This document shows positions 34,897-46,450 of a stretch of 64,000 nt of DNA, one piece after another. The position numbers were made by a program, and so were the translations under genes. Source of the stretch: Phorcus lineatus. Taxonomy: Eukaryota > Mollusca > Gastropoda > Trochida > Trochidae. Position 1 is the first letter of the stretch; every line of letters begins with the position of its first letter. The notes under the pieces are model-generated. The model was given only the letters and a program-made list of their open reading frames with translations. It was not told the origin of the DNA and searched no databases. The DNA lies in the NCBI GenBank assembly GCA_921293015.1, contig OV121096.1, forward strand, positions 22,021,729 to 22,085,728, given 5' to 3'.

Positions 34897-36940
34897 CTAA
34901 AGTTTTGGTGCTTCTGAAGTTGGACAGCAAAAGAAGTACTCTGACATTGTAGAATAACACTGACGCCAATATCTTTATATATGCAGAAAACGTTCCAACT
35001 GCTCAGGTTAAAACTGCAACGTACATTACTTAACTTTCAAGGTTTGCTATATAGATTTATGCCGATCAGTTTCAAGGATACAGTGTGCAAATGGACGAAA
35101 AAATTTCTTGTTTACTTTATCCGTTGCAATCTGCGCCATATTAAACAAACTAATGTTCTTTGGCATAAACAATCTCATATTGCAAAGAATTATTTGAATT
35201 TGTTGAAACAAAATGTATTTCTATTATTCTGTTTGTTTCTGTATGACATGAAAAATTACAAGCCAAAGGTTTAAGCATATCTTTTTCTACATTATTTTAC
35301 TGGCATGTTTTGTAAATTGTATAAGTTGTAAATGATAGATTGTAGTAAATGTTTAAAAAATTATTATTAACAGGTTTTATTTGAATATGATAAAATGTTA
35401 ATTCAAATTACCGGACATCTCCATGCGCAATAAATAAGTCTTGTAAATGTTTTTATTTCAGTCATTGAAGTTTCAATTCAAAAAAAGGTCTCAACACCTG
35501 AAAACATTAGAACAAGGCTTACTCTAACGCCTGACCAACTTCGAGCTACTCTATAACCTGCTGTCAATATCTTAGGCTATTTTTGTCTCGTTCCATGTTT
35601 AATTGAAATGTCATCAGTTTTAATATACGTTTGCGTGTACCGTGTATCATTGTATACCGAAAATTTTCCAAACACAGCAATTTATCCGATAATCAAATTA
35701 TGAATATAATGAGACTAGGCGATATCAGACTACCATCAACTTACTGACCTCGCAACCACTAGTCTGGTTAAAATGACTTGGATGTCTCATTGAGCCGGCC
35801 AATTTTCCCGCAAGCAACAATTTAATTTCTATTAGTCTGAACAGTCTCGTGAGTGACTAAATGGTGATAGGAATAGCAGATATAGCACTTCTTCATAAGT
35901 TCACAACAGCTGAGGATTTGCCAATACGGAATACTATCTTTATTACATTTGGTCTACATTGTGAATGAAATGGTAAATAAAATAAAGTTAAGTTACAATG
36001 ATTTATCACCAATAAGAAGTTTTAACTTTCGTAGTTGCTCTGCAATACATGTGTACGTTTTATTTAAAAGTAATGAAAGTATTAAGAAATGAAGCTGGAG
36101 CACTTATCAAGATTTGGAACACAACATACTATATAAGACACATTTTTGTGTTGCTAATTCACTAACTCTCTATATTGGGGGTTTATCACTGTCCCTTTTC
36201 TACGGTAGAAATATCCTACACAAGTGTGAGTTAGTTATTCATGAAATGAGTTTTGATAGTCATGTTATCTTTGTCACTGATAAACACGTTGAGGTTTTGA
36301 AACTTGATAAACCATAAAATTACCTGAAAACTATCAACATTTGAGCTGGCTTCATTTTTATTTCTTATGCTTACTGGTTTTGAAATCTGGGATTTAGATG
36401 AACATTTTAGCTTTCCATTTTTCATTATCTTTTAACCATATAAATATAGTTAACTGAGAATATGATTTTTGTTAGTAATAAAACTGCATTTAACAAAACC
36501 AAAACTACCTGACATAGTTTTACATGTTTTCAAATTTCCCTTTTATCACTAGTTGAAACGTGATCAACAGATAAAGATGTTATTTACAATTTACTCCTTT
36601 TTTATTATCAAGTTATGAAGACAGGAAAATGTTTTTCTATGAAGCTCATGCAATATTTACCTGTATATTTTTGTATTAAGGGCCACTGGCCTTTTACTTT
36701 TTTACCTTTTAAATGTCTGTCTGTTTCACTCGGCCAGGTACCACCAGAAGATCCAGAATAATTCGTAGCAATGAGAGCTCGGGTTGTATTCCCTATTTAT
36801 ATTGACTCAAAACTAAAGACAAATTTCAATTCATGTGGGTAATGTGTACGTGTGATTGTATCCTCGATCAAGTTAGCTAACGGTCAACGCTTTCACAATT
36901 ACATCACAACCTTTTTTTAAATATCCTAATTGATCGTATG
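34897..36940. other. AT-rich DNA with two unassigned frames
   Basis: No repeat recognised. The frames 34981-35274 (97 codons, basic and hydrophobic) and 36114-36317 (67 codons, ending CELVIHEMSFDSHVIFVTDK...) have somewhat protein-like composition. I find no splice sites, paralogue or motif that would support them. Confidence 0.35.
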
Positions 36941-37065
36941 AATAATGAGCTGAATTCATCTTCAAGATGACCTTATTAACATAAAGACGACAAAAGAATG
37001 CTTTGTTGAGGGGATTGTGTGTTCAAAATTACTAATTTTGTTCGTTTTCATCTTTGAAAAATCAG

Positions 37066-37238
37066 ACACCTTACAAATGCGATGGCTTGAGTTAAAAAAA
37101 ACCTTTGGTTCCAATCTTACATCAAAGGTATTAAATGATTGGCACGATCTAAGAACCATGCCTATTCATTGTAACATCAAAGCTACTAATAGAAAAAATC
37201 ATCAACCTTTAAATAAGTCATATCAGACAGAAAAACAT
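37066..37238 (+). pseudogene. Exon-like block P of an unrecognised gene family
   Basis: An open frame reads TLQMRWLELKKTFGSNLTSK, then VLNDWHDLRTMPIHCNIK and ATNRKNHQPLNKSYQTEKH. It starts after AG at 37,065 (GAAAAATCAG) and ends at a strong donor GTAAGG at 37,239. The paralogous block at about 49,855-50,004 aligns along its length (ACATCAAAG, TGTAACATCAAAGCTA, CAGACAGAAAAA) and keeps the same GTAAGG donor at 50,005, although its frame is broken. Role unknown. It belongs to the plus-strand array of modules P, R, S and T that fills the rest of the window. Confidence 0.45.
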
Positions 37239-37354
37239 GTAAGGACTATAGCAATAATCTTCACAAGCTGGGATTGGTCGTTTTGCTTGTCATAATTATC
37301 TCATAAATTTGCACTTTGCAATTCCTGTAGCAGGCATTACTTTAATTGTTGTTT

Positions 37355-38239
37355 GCTAATCCTCACTCTCTCCCCATCTCTCTTCGGATCAAGAGGTCTG
37401 TGGTTCGAATCCCGCCAACGGGCTCTGCAACTTTGTCTACAGTAGAGAACTGTTCTACACGCAGTCAGGTTTGGGTGCAATGCTACACTGAATTTCTAGT
37501 TCCAGCCGATGCTCACAGGTTTCACCGCAATACAGAGCCACAATGGTCTTGCAGGCTTTCTCCCTGCAATAATACTAGCAGCCGCGATATAAGTGAAATA
37601 ATCTTGAAAGCGGCGTTAAACACCAACTCACCTCACCTCACCTCTCCCCACAGAGGTAGCTCCGTCATTAATTCCTGTATATGTACAACCTCTGTTGTAA
37701 TAAGAGCTCTTCTCGAGCTTCTGGCAGTTTCCCCTAGCAGCACAATTTTGCAACATAAACTTGCTTGCAATATTTCAGCCAATGAAAACACCGAATGCAT
37801 ATGAATAACATAATTGTTGTCACACAGGCCTCTGCAGTGATATAGTCGATAAATAAGGCGTGTGTGTTTTGTAAAGAAGACTCAAAGTGCAAAGTGCATA
37901 TTCGATTAAAGTTTAGCTTTCCGAAAATTTAAGGAAATAACTTTTGATATTTTTTTAAACGGCGTCGCTGATTATGCAATGATGCAGTTGCTAAATGAGG
38001 CGTATGTGTTTTGTAGAAGACTCAAAGTGCAAGGTGCATATTCGAATAAAGTTTAGCTTTAGGAAAGCTTACAGAAAATACTTATAACTTTTGAAACGGC
38101 GTAGCCGGTTGCACAACCAATTTTGATTGCATCGAATCAGGTATTTACATTTTTAGACCGAGAAACGTTTTAATTATGACAGACGTTGTGTAGGAATTTA
38201 TGACGGAGTTACCTCTGTTTGGAGAGCGTGGCTAATCCT
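37355..38239. mobile_element. MULE-like non-autonomous element (family C) with 9-bp TSD
   Basis: The element is 37364-38230. TSD GCTAATCCT (9 bp, perfect) is at 37355-37363 and 38231-38239. The terminal inverted repeats pair CACTCTCTCCCCACAGAGGT with CACGCTCTCCAAACAGAGGT and extend about 40 bp (AGCTCCGTCATTAATTCCT). A 9-bp TSD is typical of Mutator-like elements. No transposase is seen. The interior has a tandem pair of ~140-bp subrepeats (37,849-38,117) with CTCAAAGTGCAAAGTGCATA and AAAGTTTAGCTTT. A SINE-A copy sits in the left terminal repeat. Part of the interior resembles 42,055-42,790. Confidence 0.85.
37377..37641 (+). mobile_element. SINE-A nested in the family C left terminal repeat
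   Basis: The copy begins inside the tRNA head (CTTCGGATCAAGAGGTC), keeps the B box GGTTCGAATCC and runs to the tail CACCAACTCACCTCACC. TSD CTCTCCCCA is at 37368-37376 and 37642-37650, which is part of the host element's terminal repeat. The SINE is therefore younger than the family C insertion. The 152-codon frame across it is not a gene. Confidence 0.92.
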
Positions 38240-38479
38240 GATAAATTCCATTTGGGATCAGTAATAAAGTAATTAACAATCATAACATGGTGTTAAAATC
38301 GCCACCAAGTTAAAAGTTCACTGTATGGTTTTTGCATTTCAAATCTGAATTGTTATTTTATTATGAGAAGAAACTCGATCTTCCTCATTTTAATTTTTGA
38401 TGTAATAGTGTACATGTTGTTGTTAGACGGCTGTACACGTGAAATAGAAAGGTGTACAATTATTTTGTCATAGTGTTCC

Positions 38480-38735
38480 TTTTCAGGTTTCACTAGTATA
38501 GCCACTGAAATGAATCAGGCTACGTGATGTTTGCTAGCCATGATAATTCAAAAGTTAGGAGTATTAGGAAGCAGTAGAACCATTTGTGACCTAGTGTCTA
38601 TTTTGGAATATTATTGAATGATTCCTGCGTTGGAAGAAAAACATTTACAATCTAAAAATACTTTGGACATGTTTTCAAGCAGTAGGTCAAGCATGTTAGC
38701 ATTGGTAATTTGGATTCTTCTGAAAATCTGAAAAT
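38480..38735 (+). repeat. Segmental block paralogous to 50,870-51,110
   Basis: GTTTCACTAGTATAGCC, GTTAGGAGTATTAGGAAGCA, CCATTTGTGACCTAGTGTC and TTTTGGAATATT line up in order with 50,886-51,003 at roughly 80-85% identity by eye. It is the downstream part of module P; no conserved frame is evident. Confidence 0.85.
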
Positions 38736-38738
38736 AGA

Positions 38739-39050
38739 CCACCACTGGACTCGATACCTTAACGTGGTGTGGTGGTTTGCGTGCTTCAGAGACCCCGAGA
38801 GCTATGCCAGCTGGAGCTTCCAAGCTCCTAGTAGGGACACCCACGCTGGACAGGTCAACGGGGTAGAAGCCAGACTAAATTTGAGTCCTTCTAAAACCTG
38901 TTGTCTATCTCTCACTGTGCCTTTCTTTCCGTCTGGTTCCTCATCCTATTGATCCCTTTTCCCCTGATCTGTCCACTCTCTTTTGGATGCTTGTCATCCA
39001 CGTGTTTCATAACTGAAATATTGTTCAAAGCACGTTAAACCCAAACTCAC
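38739..39050 (+). mobile_element. SINE-B, full-length copy with TSD
   Basis: It runs from CCACCACTGGACTCGATACC to CGTTAAACCCAAACTCAC. TSD TCTGAAAATAGA (12 bp) is at 38727-38738 and 39051-39062. Inserted at the end of the segmental block. The frames 38611-38844 (minus) and 38710-38952 (plus) overlap it and are not genes. Confidence 0.93.
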
Positions 39051-39062
39051 TCTGAAAATAGA

Positions 39063-39363
39063 AGATTACGTTTGTATTGCCTATGGGTCTGGTTAGAACA
39101 ATTAACAAGTATTTGGTTTCTGATACTTCTTTCATACTTCTAAGTCATGTTAATTTACTTAACAAAAGTACAATGTACAGTTTAATACTTGTATGAAGAT
39201 ACATGTACATATATGAGATACATTATATGGACATTTGATGTGGCTCAACATACAATAGTTTGATTCATTGAATAATTAACGTGAGGTCAGTTGTTGATGA
39301 GCCAAGTTAAACTGTAAGTCTTTAAACATTGGGAGTTGTTGCTCTTAACTGGTCATTATTCAC
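39063..39363. other. No recognised gene
   Basis: No feature seen. Confidence 0.5.
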
Positions 39364-39845
39364 TTAAAGAGCCATTCCGTGATTTTCCTAACATATTATT
39401 TACCTTTGATACGAACCTAAATGTCATATGTGGAGATATGAAATCAAAACATCTTAACTTTTCATGTCCAAAAGACATATATATGACAAATACTGGTTTT
39501 CCATGAAAATCTAAAAACAGCCTTTTAATTGTACAGAGGTGTAGATATCACGTCCATTAGACATGATTACTAGTTATATAACCTAACAAACACTATCAAC
39601 TCCTAACTGCCCTCCTTGATATTTTAGATAAGTCTCCAAAATTACGTTTGGTTAGTTGACGCGCGCCGGGCCTCTGTCCGGTTTTCGATCATAATTGCGA
39701 CGTTCTACCCTCATATTGTCACTGTAAAAATACAACAAGCTTTAAAATGTTTCTTTTTGGTAACAGTCGATACTTCTCGATCAAATGACACCATTGATTA
39801 GGTTTGCCATATATAACTCCAGTAACTCACGGAGTGGCTCTTTAA
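39364..39845. mobile_element. TTAA-flanked MITE (piggyBac-like)
   Basis: Inverted ends TTAAAGAGCCATTCCGTGA (39364-39382) and TCACGGAGTGGCTCTTTAA (39827-39845) match with one mismatch. The outermost TTAA on both sides fits the 4-bp target duplication of piggyBac-type transposons, leaving TIRs AGAGCCAYTCCGTGA. The 482-bp element has no ORF, so it would depend on a transposase elsewhere. Confidence 0.82.
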
Positions 39846-40006
39846 GGCATGGACGAGTCATGGTGTTGCATGTGTGCAACGTTTTGACATGTTTCTAACA
39901 CTTTCCTCCATTAGTTCATTAGTGAATTTATCGACCACATTTTTAAAATGCAGCCTCCATGCTGTTATTTCGTTTATAAAGAAATGAGTGATAACTCCAT
40001 GAATCG

Positions 40007-40177
40007 GGGGCAGGATGCCGCAGTGGTTAGCGCGGTCGGCTTCGGATCAAGATGTTCGTGGTTCGAATCCCGCCAGGGGCTCGGCAACTTTGCAGTTGAG
40101 AACTGTTCTACACGAAGTAAGGTTCGCTAGTTCAAGCCGATGCAGGTCTCACCGCAATGCATAGCCGCAATGTTGTT
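40007..40177 (+). mobile_element. SINE-A, 3'-incomplete copy
   Basis: Head GGGGGCAGGATGCCGCAGTG, B box GGTTCGAATCC and body to CACCGCAATGCATAGCCGCA. Two internal gaps, and no tail. Confidence 0.88.
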
Positions 40178-40554
40178 TAAAGAGTTTATTTCCCATAGTA
40201 AGGTTATTGTCTACCATTAAGTTTAGGATTAATTTTATGATTCCAAAATTATCTAATGATATGAGTTCGGATCATATAATGTTGGTATGGATATGAAAAT
40301 TTAACATAAATTTTTTTATTATCTCAGTATCTCAGAAATGTCACTAACGATAATTCAATCTAATGAAAACAGATATCAGATATCTTCCTAGTTGAGGATT
40401 ATTCTATGTTCAGTTCATGTGAGATTTTTCAAATGGTTTCGGTCATAAATCCAATAGAATGCTGTAAATGTTGATTTGAATATGTCATACTTGTTTACTT
40501 GCTCTTGATGCGAGTGTTATTTTACTTTCATGGTTTTTATAATAGATCATAATT
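40178..40554. other. No recognised gene
   Basis: No feature seen. Confidence 0.5.
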
Positions 40555-40960
40555 CTAAGTGCTAAACATAAATGCTCTATGATGATCAGTTGCATTTCTG
40601 CTGGATAATATCAGGAGATTCAAATGTGAAGCAGCATTTAAGCTCACTGGTGACATTAAAACGATTCCATGCATCAGGTATTTTCCCTTTACGACTACCG
40701 AATCACCAGTTTGGATTTGACACACCGAAATAGATGGTATAATGTATTTAAAAGATTCAAGTAATTTCCTTTTATATTTGACATGCAAAACGTTTACATG
40801 TAATTGATCTGTAAAAGGCGACCTGAGTAAGAATTATATATATCTTTGGTAGTAAGCTGATCCAACAAAGAGGATTTGACTGGAGATGATTACAGACTGA
40901 TTCTAACAAATGGAGGAATTTTTATCATCAATTATTTGTAAAAGTCTTTACTAAACTAAA
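40555..40960 (+). repeat. Segmental module R, copy 1, with a small exon-like frame
   Basis: This aligns in order with 44,755-45,100: TGTGAAGCAGCATTTAAGC, GACTACCGAATCACCAGTTT, TTTACATGTAATTGATCT, CAACAAAGAGGATTTGAC. On plus, the frame after AG at about 40,614 reads RFKCEAAFKLTGDIKTIPCI up to a possible donor (ATCAG/GTATTTT) near 40,676. The other copy keeps KCEAA and then degrades. Function unknown; coding status is weakly supported. Confidence 0.5.
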
Positions 40961-42054
40961 CGCATATTAACATCAATCGGCTCAGTGGAATGAAACTTGT
41001 CTTATTCCTAGCTGTGACAACGTAATACATTATGTTTGTACAAGATCATTCTTTCATTAACGTATACTCTGCCAAACAAGAAACGCATAAGCCATTTTTC
41101 ACAAATATGTTGCTTCAAATTACGGGAAAAGAGAATTTTAATCGTGAGAACGGCAGGAATTCACATGTCTAGGAACAAAGATTTAGTTAAAAAAAGGTGT
41201 GCCATGCCTTGACTTGTTATGAGATTGACGTGTCTGTCGATCCAGTTCACGCCGTCGGTGTGTTTGTGGGGTTTAGTTTTTTAAAAGACAATTATATGCT
41301 GTTGACGCATGCTGTTTGTGAATGAGCGGATTAATGCTTTGACATCTCACTCTGTTGATTCATAAATGGATGGATGTGGTGTACGAAGACGTTCTATATG
41401 AACTTCTTTTCTGCTTTAAATTCCATGAAACAACACTTAATCGTATCCTTTGTGCTAGGTATCGCACTTCATAACGTCACAGTCTCAAACGAAATATTCT
41501 GAGCATAAACTGTACAAAGACATAATATTCTCAATCTTTGTGTTGCAGAGAATACCACTGTTGGCAATTGCGCAGTTTAAGTTGGCAAAACTAATATGTG
41601 GTTTACTTGGTTCAAGATTGCAATGCGTTTAATTTGTTGTGTTAAGTTTTAAAGACTTTGAAAAACAAATGTCGTAATTGATTGATGCGGATATAGATAT
41701 TCTAGGCTTGGATGACAACCCATGGACGGACACATCTTAAGATCTTTTTGAGGAATTTATTTTCAGGAACCAAATCCAAAAACAAGATGTTGCATTCACA
41801 TGAATGTTCGATTGTCAGGCAAATATAACGTTTGACATTGAAGTTTCAACTCAACGTACAATGACGTTGGCGTTTTTCGTTTGAGTTTTATTTGAAAAAC
41901 AATATTTCTGTATAACATCAATTTTTTTTTTTTTTTTAAAAACACGGTTTGTTGTAGGAGCATCATTCTAAATAAACTTGAGATTTTGTGGAACGGGGAG
42001 ACAGCTGTTTTTAAATTAAAAACACTCTCTTGTTTTCAAACACATTAATACATT
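40961..42054. other. No recognised gene
   Basis: AT-rich; a T homopolymer of about 16 lies near 41,922-41,937. No gene seen. Confidence 0.5.
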
Positions 42055-42790
42055 CTTGCCCTACAGTGTTACCTTAAATGCATATACTTACCTCTGTTGT
42101 AACAAGAGCACTGCATAGGCTTCCGGCAGAACTCCTAGTGGATAAAACTTCCAAAGCAAATTATCTGCAAAAAACAGCCGATGTAAAAACGTCCTTCATT
42201 GAAAGCTTGTTGTCATCGAGACCTATGTCATGAATCAGTGGTAAAATTAAGTGAGTGAGTTGGGGTTTAACGTGCTTTGAACAATATTTCAGTTATTAAA
42301 CACGTGGATGACAAGCATCCAAAAGAGAGTGGACAGATCAGGGGAAAAGGGATCGATAGAATGAGGGAAAAGACGGAAAGAAAGGCATAGTGAGAGATAG
42401 AAAGCAGATTTTAGAAGGACTAAAATTTGGTCTGGCTTCTACTCATCGACCTGTCCAGCTTGGGTGTCCCTACCAGGAGCATGTACGCTCCGGCTGGGAA
42501 AGCTCTCTGGGTCTCTGAAGCACACAAACCACCACACCACTATAAGGTATTGAGTCCAGTGGTGGGGTAAAATTAAGTGACCATGTTCTAACCAGAGGTC
42601 TCAATGTGAAAAATGCACAGTCGAATAAACTCCCCGTTTTCCCGTAACATACCGAAATGAGCGAGACTTTAGGAATGGGAGCTTCAGAAACAAGTTGCTT
42701 TGCTTCCGTCCACGCTTTTCCATTTAAAGCCTGAGAAGTGCTCTTATTACAACAATGGTAAGTATAGCAGAGGAACTTCTATCGTTCAAA
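42055..42790. mobile_element. Inverted-repeat element related to family C, interrupted by SINE-B
   Basis: The left arm ATACTTACCTCTGTTGTAAC / AAGAGCACTGCATAGGCTT (42,083-42,122) pairs with the reverse complement of 42,725-42,765 (ATACTTACCATTGTTGTAAT / AAGAGCACTTCTCAGGCTT). Parts also match the interior of 37,364-38,230 (CCTCTGTTGTAATAAGAGC; GTGCA...TTCGAATAAA). The exact ends are uncertain. Confidence 0.65.
42240..42580 (-). mobile_element. SINE-B, full-length copy with TSD, nested
   Basis: The element is about 42255-42565. TSD GGTAAAATTAAGTGA (15 bp, perfect) is at 42240-42254 and 42566-42580. All family blocks are present. It lies inside the inverted-repeat element above and so is younger than it. 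Confidence 0.94.
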
Positions 42791-43057
42791 ATTATGCTTG
42801 TCTTCTTTCCCTTTGCCTCCATTTTCTAATCTGTTTAAACTTAACTACACTACAGACAACACAATCTGTTTAAACTAAACTACACTACAGAAAACACGTT
42901 AAACCCTACTCACTCGCGGTGACTTGAGCTTCCCTCTGGATAGAAAATAATAGTGCTGTGGATACCTCATATTTTTTTCGAATGCACGAATATTAGATAC
43001 TTTACTTTATTTTTTTATTTATAATGTTTATTAATATCATTTTATATTTAAATGAAA

Positions 43058-43354
43058 TATAATCAATTAGTTGAGTTGAGTTGGCTTTATCGCGGCTGCT
43101 AGTATTATTGCAAGGAGAAAGCCCGCAACACCATTGTGGCTATGCATTGCGGTGAAAGCTGCGAGCACAAGTAGCGAACCATGGGTGGTACTGCACTGAA
43201 TTTCAGTGTAGCATTGCACCCTAACCTGACTGCGTGTAGAACAGTTCTCTACTGCAGACAAGGTTGCCGAGCCCCTGGGGGGATTCGAACCACGGACCTC
43301 CTGATCCGAAGCCGGACGCGCTAACCACTGCGCTATCCTGCCCCTATAATCAAT
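43058..43354 (-). mobile_element. SINE-A, full-length head with truncated tail, TSD
   Basis: The element is 43068-43344. TSD TATAATCAAT (10 bp) is at 43058-43067 and 43345-43354. The tail lacks the GCGTTAAAC block but ends in AACTCAACTCAACTAA. The 100-codon frame is not a gene. Confidence 0.92.
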
Positions 43355-43379
43355 GAAGGAATGAATCAACGAGTAGAGT

Positions 43380-44500
43380 ACTCCATTTATTCCTTGTGGG
43401 GAAAATGATGGATTATGTCAACATGATAGACGAGGTTTCGTTCCAACAATGTTATGAGAAATGATTCAAGCTATCAATGCTGCGTTCGAGCTCCATGTGG
43501 TTAATTAACATGTTAGAATTAAGAACACATTACTGGAAGGAAATCAATCTCAATAAAGGCAATTCAGTTTATTAACATTTTTATTCAATTGTAATGATCT
43601 ACGAGTTTGCAGCAGAACAAAAGTGCGTTTGCTTATCTATCTTTTGTTCCTTTATCTGGGAACTGTCTTCTTTTAAAAATCACACTTAATAGGAACACTT
43701 TTTATCAATGTTCAAAAGATAATGACATATTGTTCGATGATGAAATATCAAAATGAAGAAAGTGTCTTGATGAAAGCCTCCTGCATTTTTTGTGGTTCTA
43801 TTACCTTATTATCTTAATGAAGAACCCACGCATGTGAAACAACTGGATGGCTTATCTTATGTGCACTGACCGATGCCAACAGGAGAGGATAATTGTGTAG
43901 TGTATGATACATCTAACTGTGAAATCAAATATGAATGTAGCTTTGATCGTCTCTAATGCAGTGTGTGAGTTTTCCATGCTTGAACTTTGCAGATATTGAC
44001 CATTCTATAAATTTGATGTTTTAGTATGTGTGCAGTAAGGGTTTTTTTGTGTAATAGATTCGGGATTATATGATAAACGAGCTCTATGGACTGTCCATAA
44101 AATACTTTTGGCAACAATCATCTGAGAGAAATTGTCGGAAAGAACTATCTGTCCCTTCAACCTTTTTCTCATTTAACTATCCAGCAACAGCAGTGAATGG
44201 ACTGACTCAAATCTTCCTGATGATGTATGATAAGTGACACCAGAGGTCATGTGGACACAGTCTATTGACCACTTTTGCACCGAAGATGTGTCAAATGAAA
44301 AATTAAGAAGATTGATCACAGAGAATTGAAAGAATTTCGAAGTTAAGGAACTTGGCAACTTTGGGCTTCGCTGGTTTAACATGAATTCTATGCACAAGTA
44401 GGTGCAGCAAAAACATAAAGCGACACTTTTCTACAGATGCATGACATTAAACATTTCCTGTGCTAAGTGGTGATGTTATAGAGACACTCCTGGAGCTGAT
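43380..44500 (+). repeat. Segmental module S, copy delta
   Basis: Aligns in order with 45,200-46,450, 52,200-53,640 and 62,550-63,500: CTCCATTTATTCCTT...GACGAGGTTT, then ATATG..C..AGGCT.TATGGA-like sequence, then the S exon, then TGCAGCAAAAACATAAAG. Divergence is high (by eye 70-80%). Confidence 0.8.
44246..44397 (+). pseudogene. Exon S, copy delta (unrecognised gene family)
   Basis: Starting just after an AG (CACCAG), the frame reads VMWTQSIDHFCTEDVSNEKL, RRLITEN, stop, KNFEVKELGNFGLRWFN and MNSMHK, then a donor-like GTAGGT at 44,398. One in-frame TGA interrupts it; otherwise this is the most complete of four copies. The four copies together imply an ancestral exon starting VKWTQAIDRICTEM and containing ALITGYSKKFEVKEL and GLGWF. 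I recognise no domain. Confidence 0.5.
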
Positions 44501-44754
44501 GGAGTTACATATGACTAACTAGATGAATGGTGGAAATTTTATCGACAAGTTGCTTACATGTACCATTTACAAGCTAAACTGTTCCCAAGAATGAGTTAAC
44601 AGATACTTGAAATTCTTCAATGGCATCTTTTATTTAAGGTGATGAGATTATACAACGCAACAATTAAGAATAACAATTCCTTTATTTGATATCTCACGAC
44701 GTTCCTGGGCTATTATTTGCGTATTGCCACTAACCGTTGTTTACCACAAATAAA

Positions 44755-45100
44755 ACCAGATGATTAAAATGTGAAGCTGCTTTAAGTAGCTTAATGTTGT
44801 CATCATTTATTCGATTTATACAATAAATTATTTGTCTTAAAGGACTACCGAATCATCAGTTAGGATTTAACACACTTAAATGTGAATGCAAGAACATATG
44901 CCCTTTTTAATTTTAAGGTAACACACTTAATGTGTTGTGACAACATTTACATGAGATTGATCTTACAAATCGACGTCAGCAAGTATTAAACATGATGCTT
45001 TATCTAGAAAGAAGATACAACAAAGATAATCACAATGGAGGTGATGGAAGAATGATGCTGCTAAACTTTTATATGGAGTTATTTTTATCTATATGAATTC
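44755..45100 (+). repeat. Segmental module R, copy 2
   Basis: Paralogue of 40,555-40,960 (TGTGAAGCTGCTTTAAG, GGACTACCGAATCATCAGTT, TTTACATGAGATTGATCT). The exon-like frame seen in copy 1 is lost after KCEAA. Confidence 0.75.
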
Positions 45101-45199
45101 TTTTTTAAAATTTTATTTACGACCTTTATAGGCACACATGTTCGCATTTGATACACGAATTCAACTGTCATTGAAAAATATGAAAAATACTCGAGTTAG

Positions 45200-46450
45200 A
45201 TATAAGCTAACAGAAACATGCTCCATTTATTCTTTACAGAAAAACACGGTTTGTCTTAAAATGACAGACGAGGTTTAGTCAAACATTGTGCGTTGAAAAG
45301 ACGCAAACTATCATTTTGTTATTAACTTTTAGAAATGAGAAAATACTACGGTAAATTATTTTATCTCAATAATAGACATTAAGTCATCTTCATATCTCAA
45401 TAATAGACATTAAGTCATCTTCATCAGTTTTTGTCAATTGCAATGCTAGGTATTTCTCCCAGACTGATCAAATATGTGAGCATAGCTATCTGCTGTTCCT
45501 TTCTGTGGAAAATGTTTTGATATGTGTTGTCGTGCTAAGATCCATCTAAAAGAACCACCCACATGAATGCAACTATTGGAAAGCATAATATCAAATATAC
45601 ACGAAACAATGCCACGTACTGTGTTAGGGAAATGATTCAATCGATAAGATATGTGAGTGGGGTTAGATGATACCTATTGTCACTTGATTTTCAATGTTCC
45701 CCCAACTTAAAGTTGAGATTAGCATGTTTCTGAAAAATGGAGGAGGCAAGGAATATCAAAAGTACTTGATGGTGCTTATCACTTTTAATGCACACAAGTC
45801 AATCTGATCTGTGTTTAGTGATTTAGAGAATTGCATATGATGAATCTTACAGTTAGGAAAATGGTATTGCAATCAGGTGAGGAAATCACTTTCAAATCCA
45901 AATATAAATACATTAAACTCAGTTCGTCATTTCTATAACTGATAGAACGTGACCGTATAGTACAGTGGTGGTTTGATTATTTGCGCAGTAAAAGTTGTAA
46001 GTGTCATGGATTCGTGATTCATATGATCCAGAGGCTTTATGGAACATCCGTAAAATGCTTCTGATAACAATCTTGGTGTCCTTTCATCATTTTTTCACAT
46101 TTAATTACTCTGAACAGCACCGAATGAACTTAAATCTTTCTTTTGATGATCCATGATTAATGATCACACAGGTCAAATGGACACAGTATAGTGACCGCAT
46201 CTGCACCTAGGTGCTCAAATGAACATAAAGTATATTGATCACATGGTATTCAAAGAAATTTGAAGTTAAGGAACTTGAAAACTTGTCAATAACTCTGTGC
46301 TTGGCTGGTTTAAAGCGAAACTTATTCACATGTAGATGCAGCAAAGCATTAAACGTAACACTTGTTTTCAAACACATCACATAAAAACACTTCTTGGCGC
46401 GAAGTGGCGATGTCACAATCCTTTATGTATGACACGGGAAATGAGTGTAC
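45200..46450 (+). repeat. Segmental module S, copy alpha
   Basis: Second copy of module S, with a local perfect 31-bp tandem duplication (45,363-45,424, ATCTCAATAATAGACATTAA repeated). The 64- and 69-codon minus-strand frames are not supported by the other copies. Confidence 0.8.
46172..46331 (+). pseudogene. Exon S, copy alpha (broken)
   Basis: After the acceptor-like ATCACACAG the frame reads VKWTQYSDRICT and is then stopped (TAG, TGA, TAA) and shifted by a 1-nt insertion. YSKKFEVKELENL is recovered further on. Ends near a GTAGAT at 46,332. Confidence 0.5.

Noticed and set aside
37346..37804. 152-codon frame, the longest in the window
   Set aside because: It runs through a SINE-A copy and the end of a family C element; its translation (CSTRSQVWVQCYTEF...) recurs wherever SINE-A is read in that frame.
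21472..43369. Possible tRNA genes in the GCGGGATAGCGCAGTGGTTA stretches
   Set aside because: They have A and B boxes but sit at the heads of ~320-bp SINE copies with TSDs. The 3' side continues into the SINE body instead of a terminator and acceptor stem.
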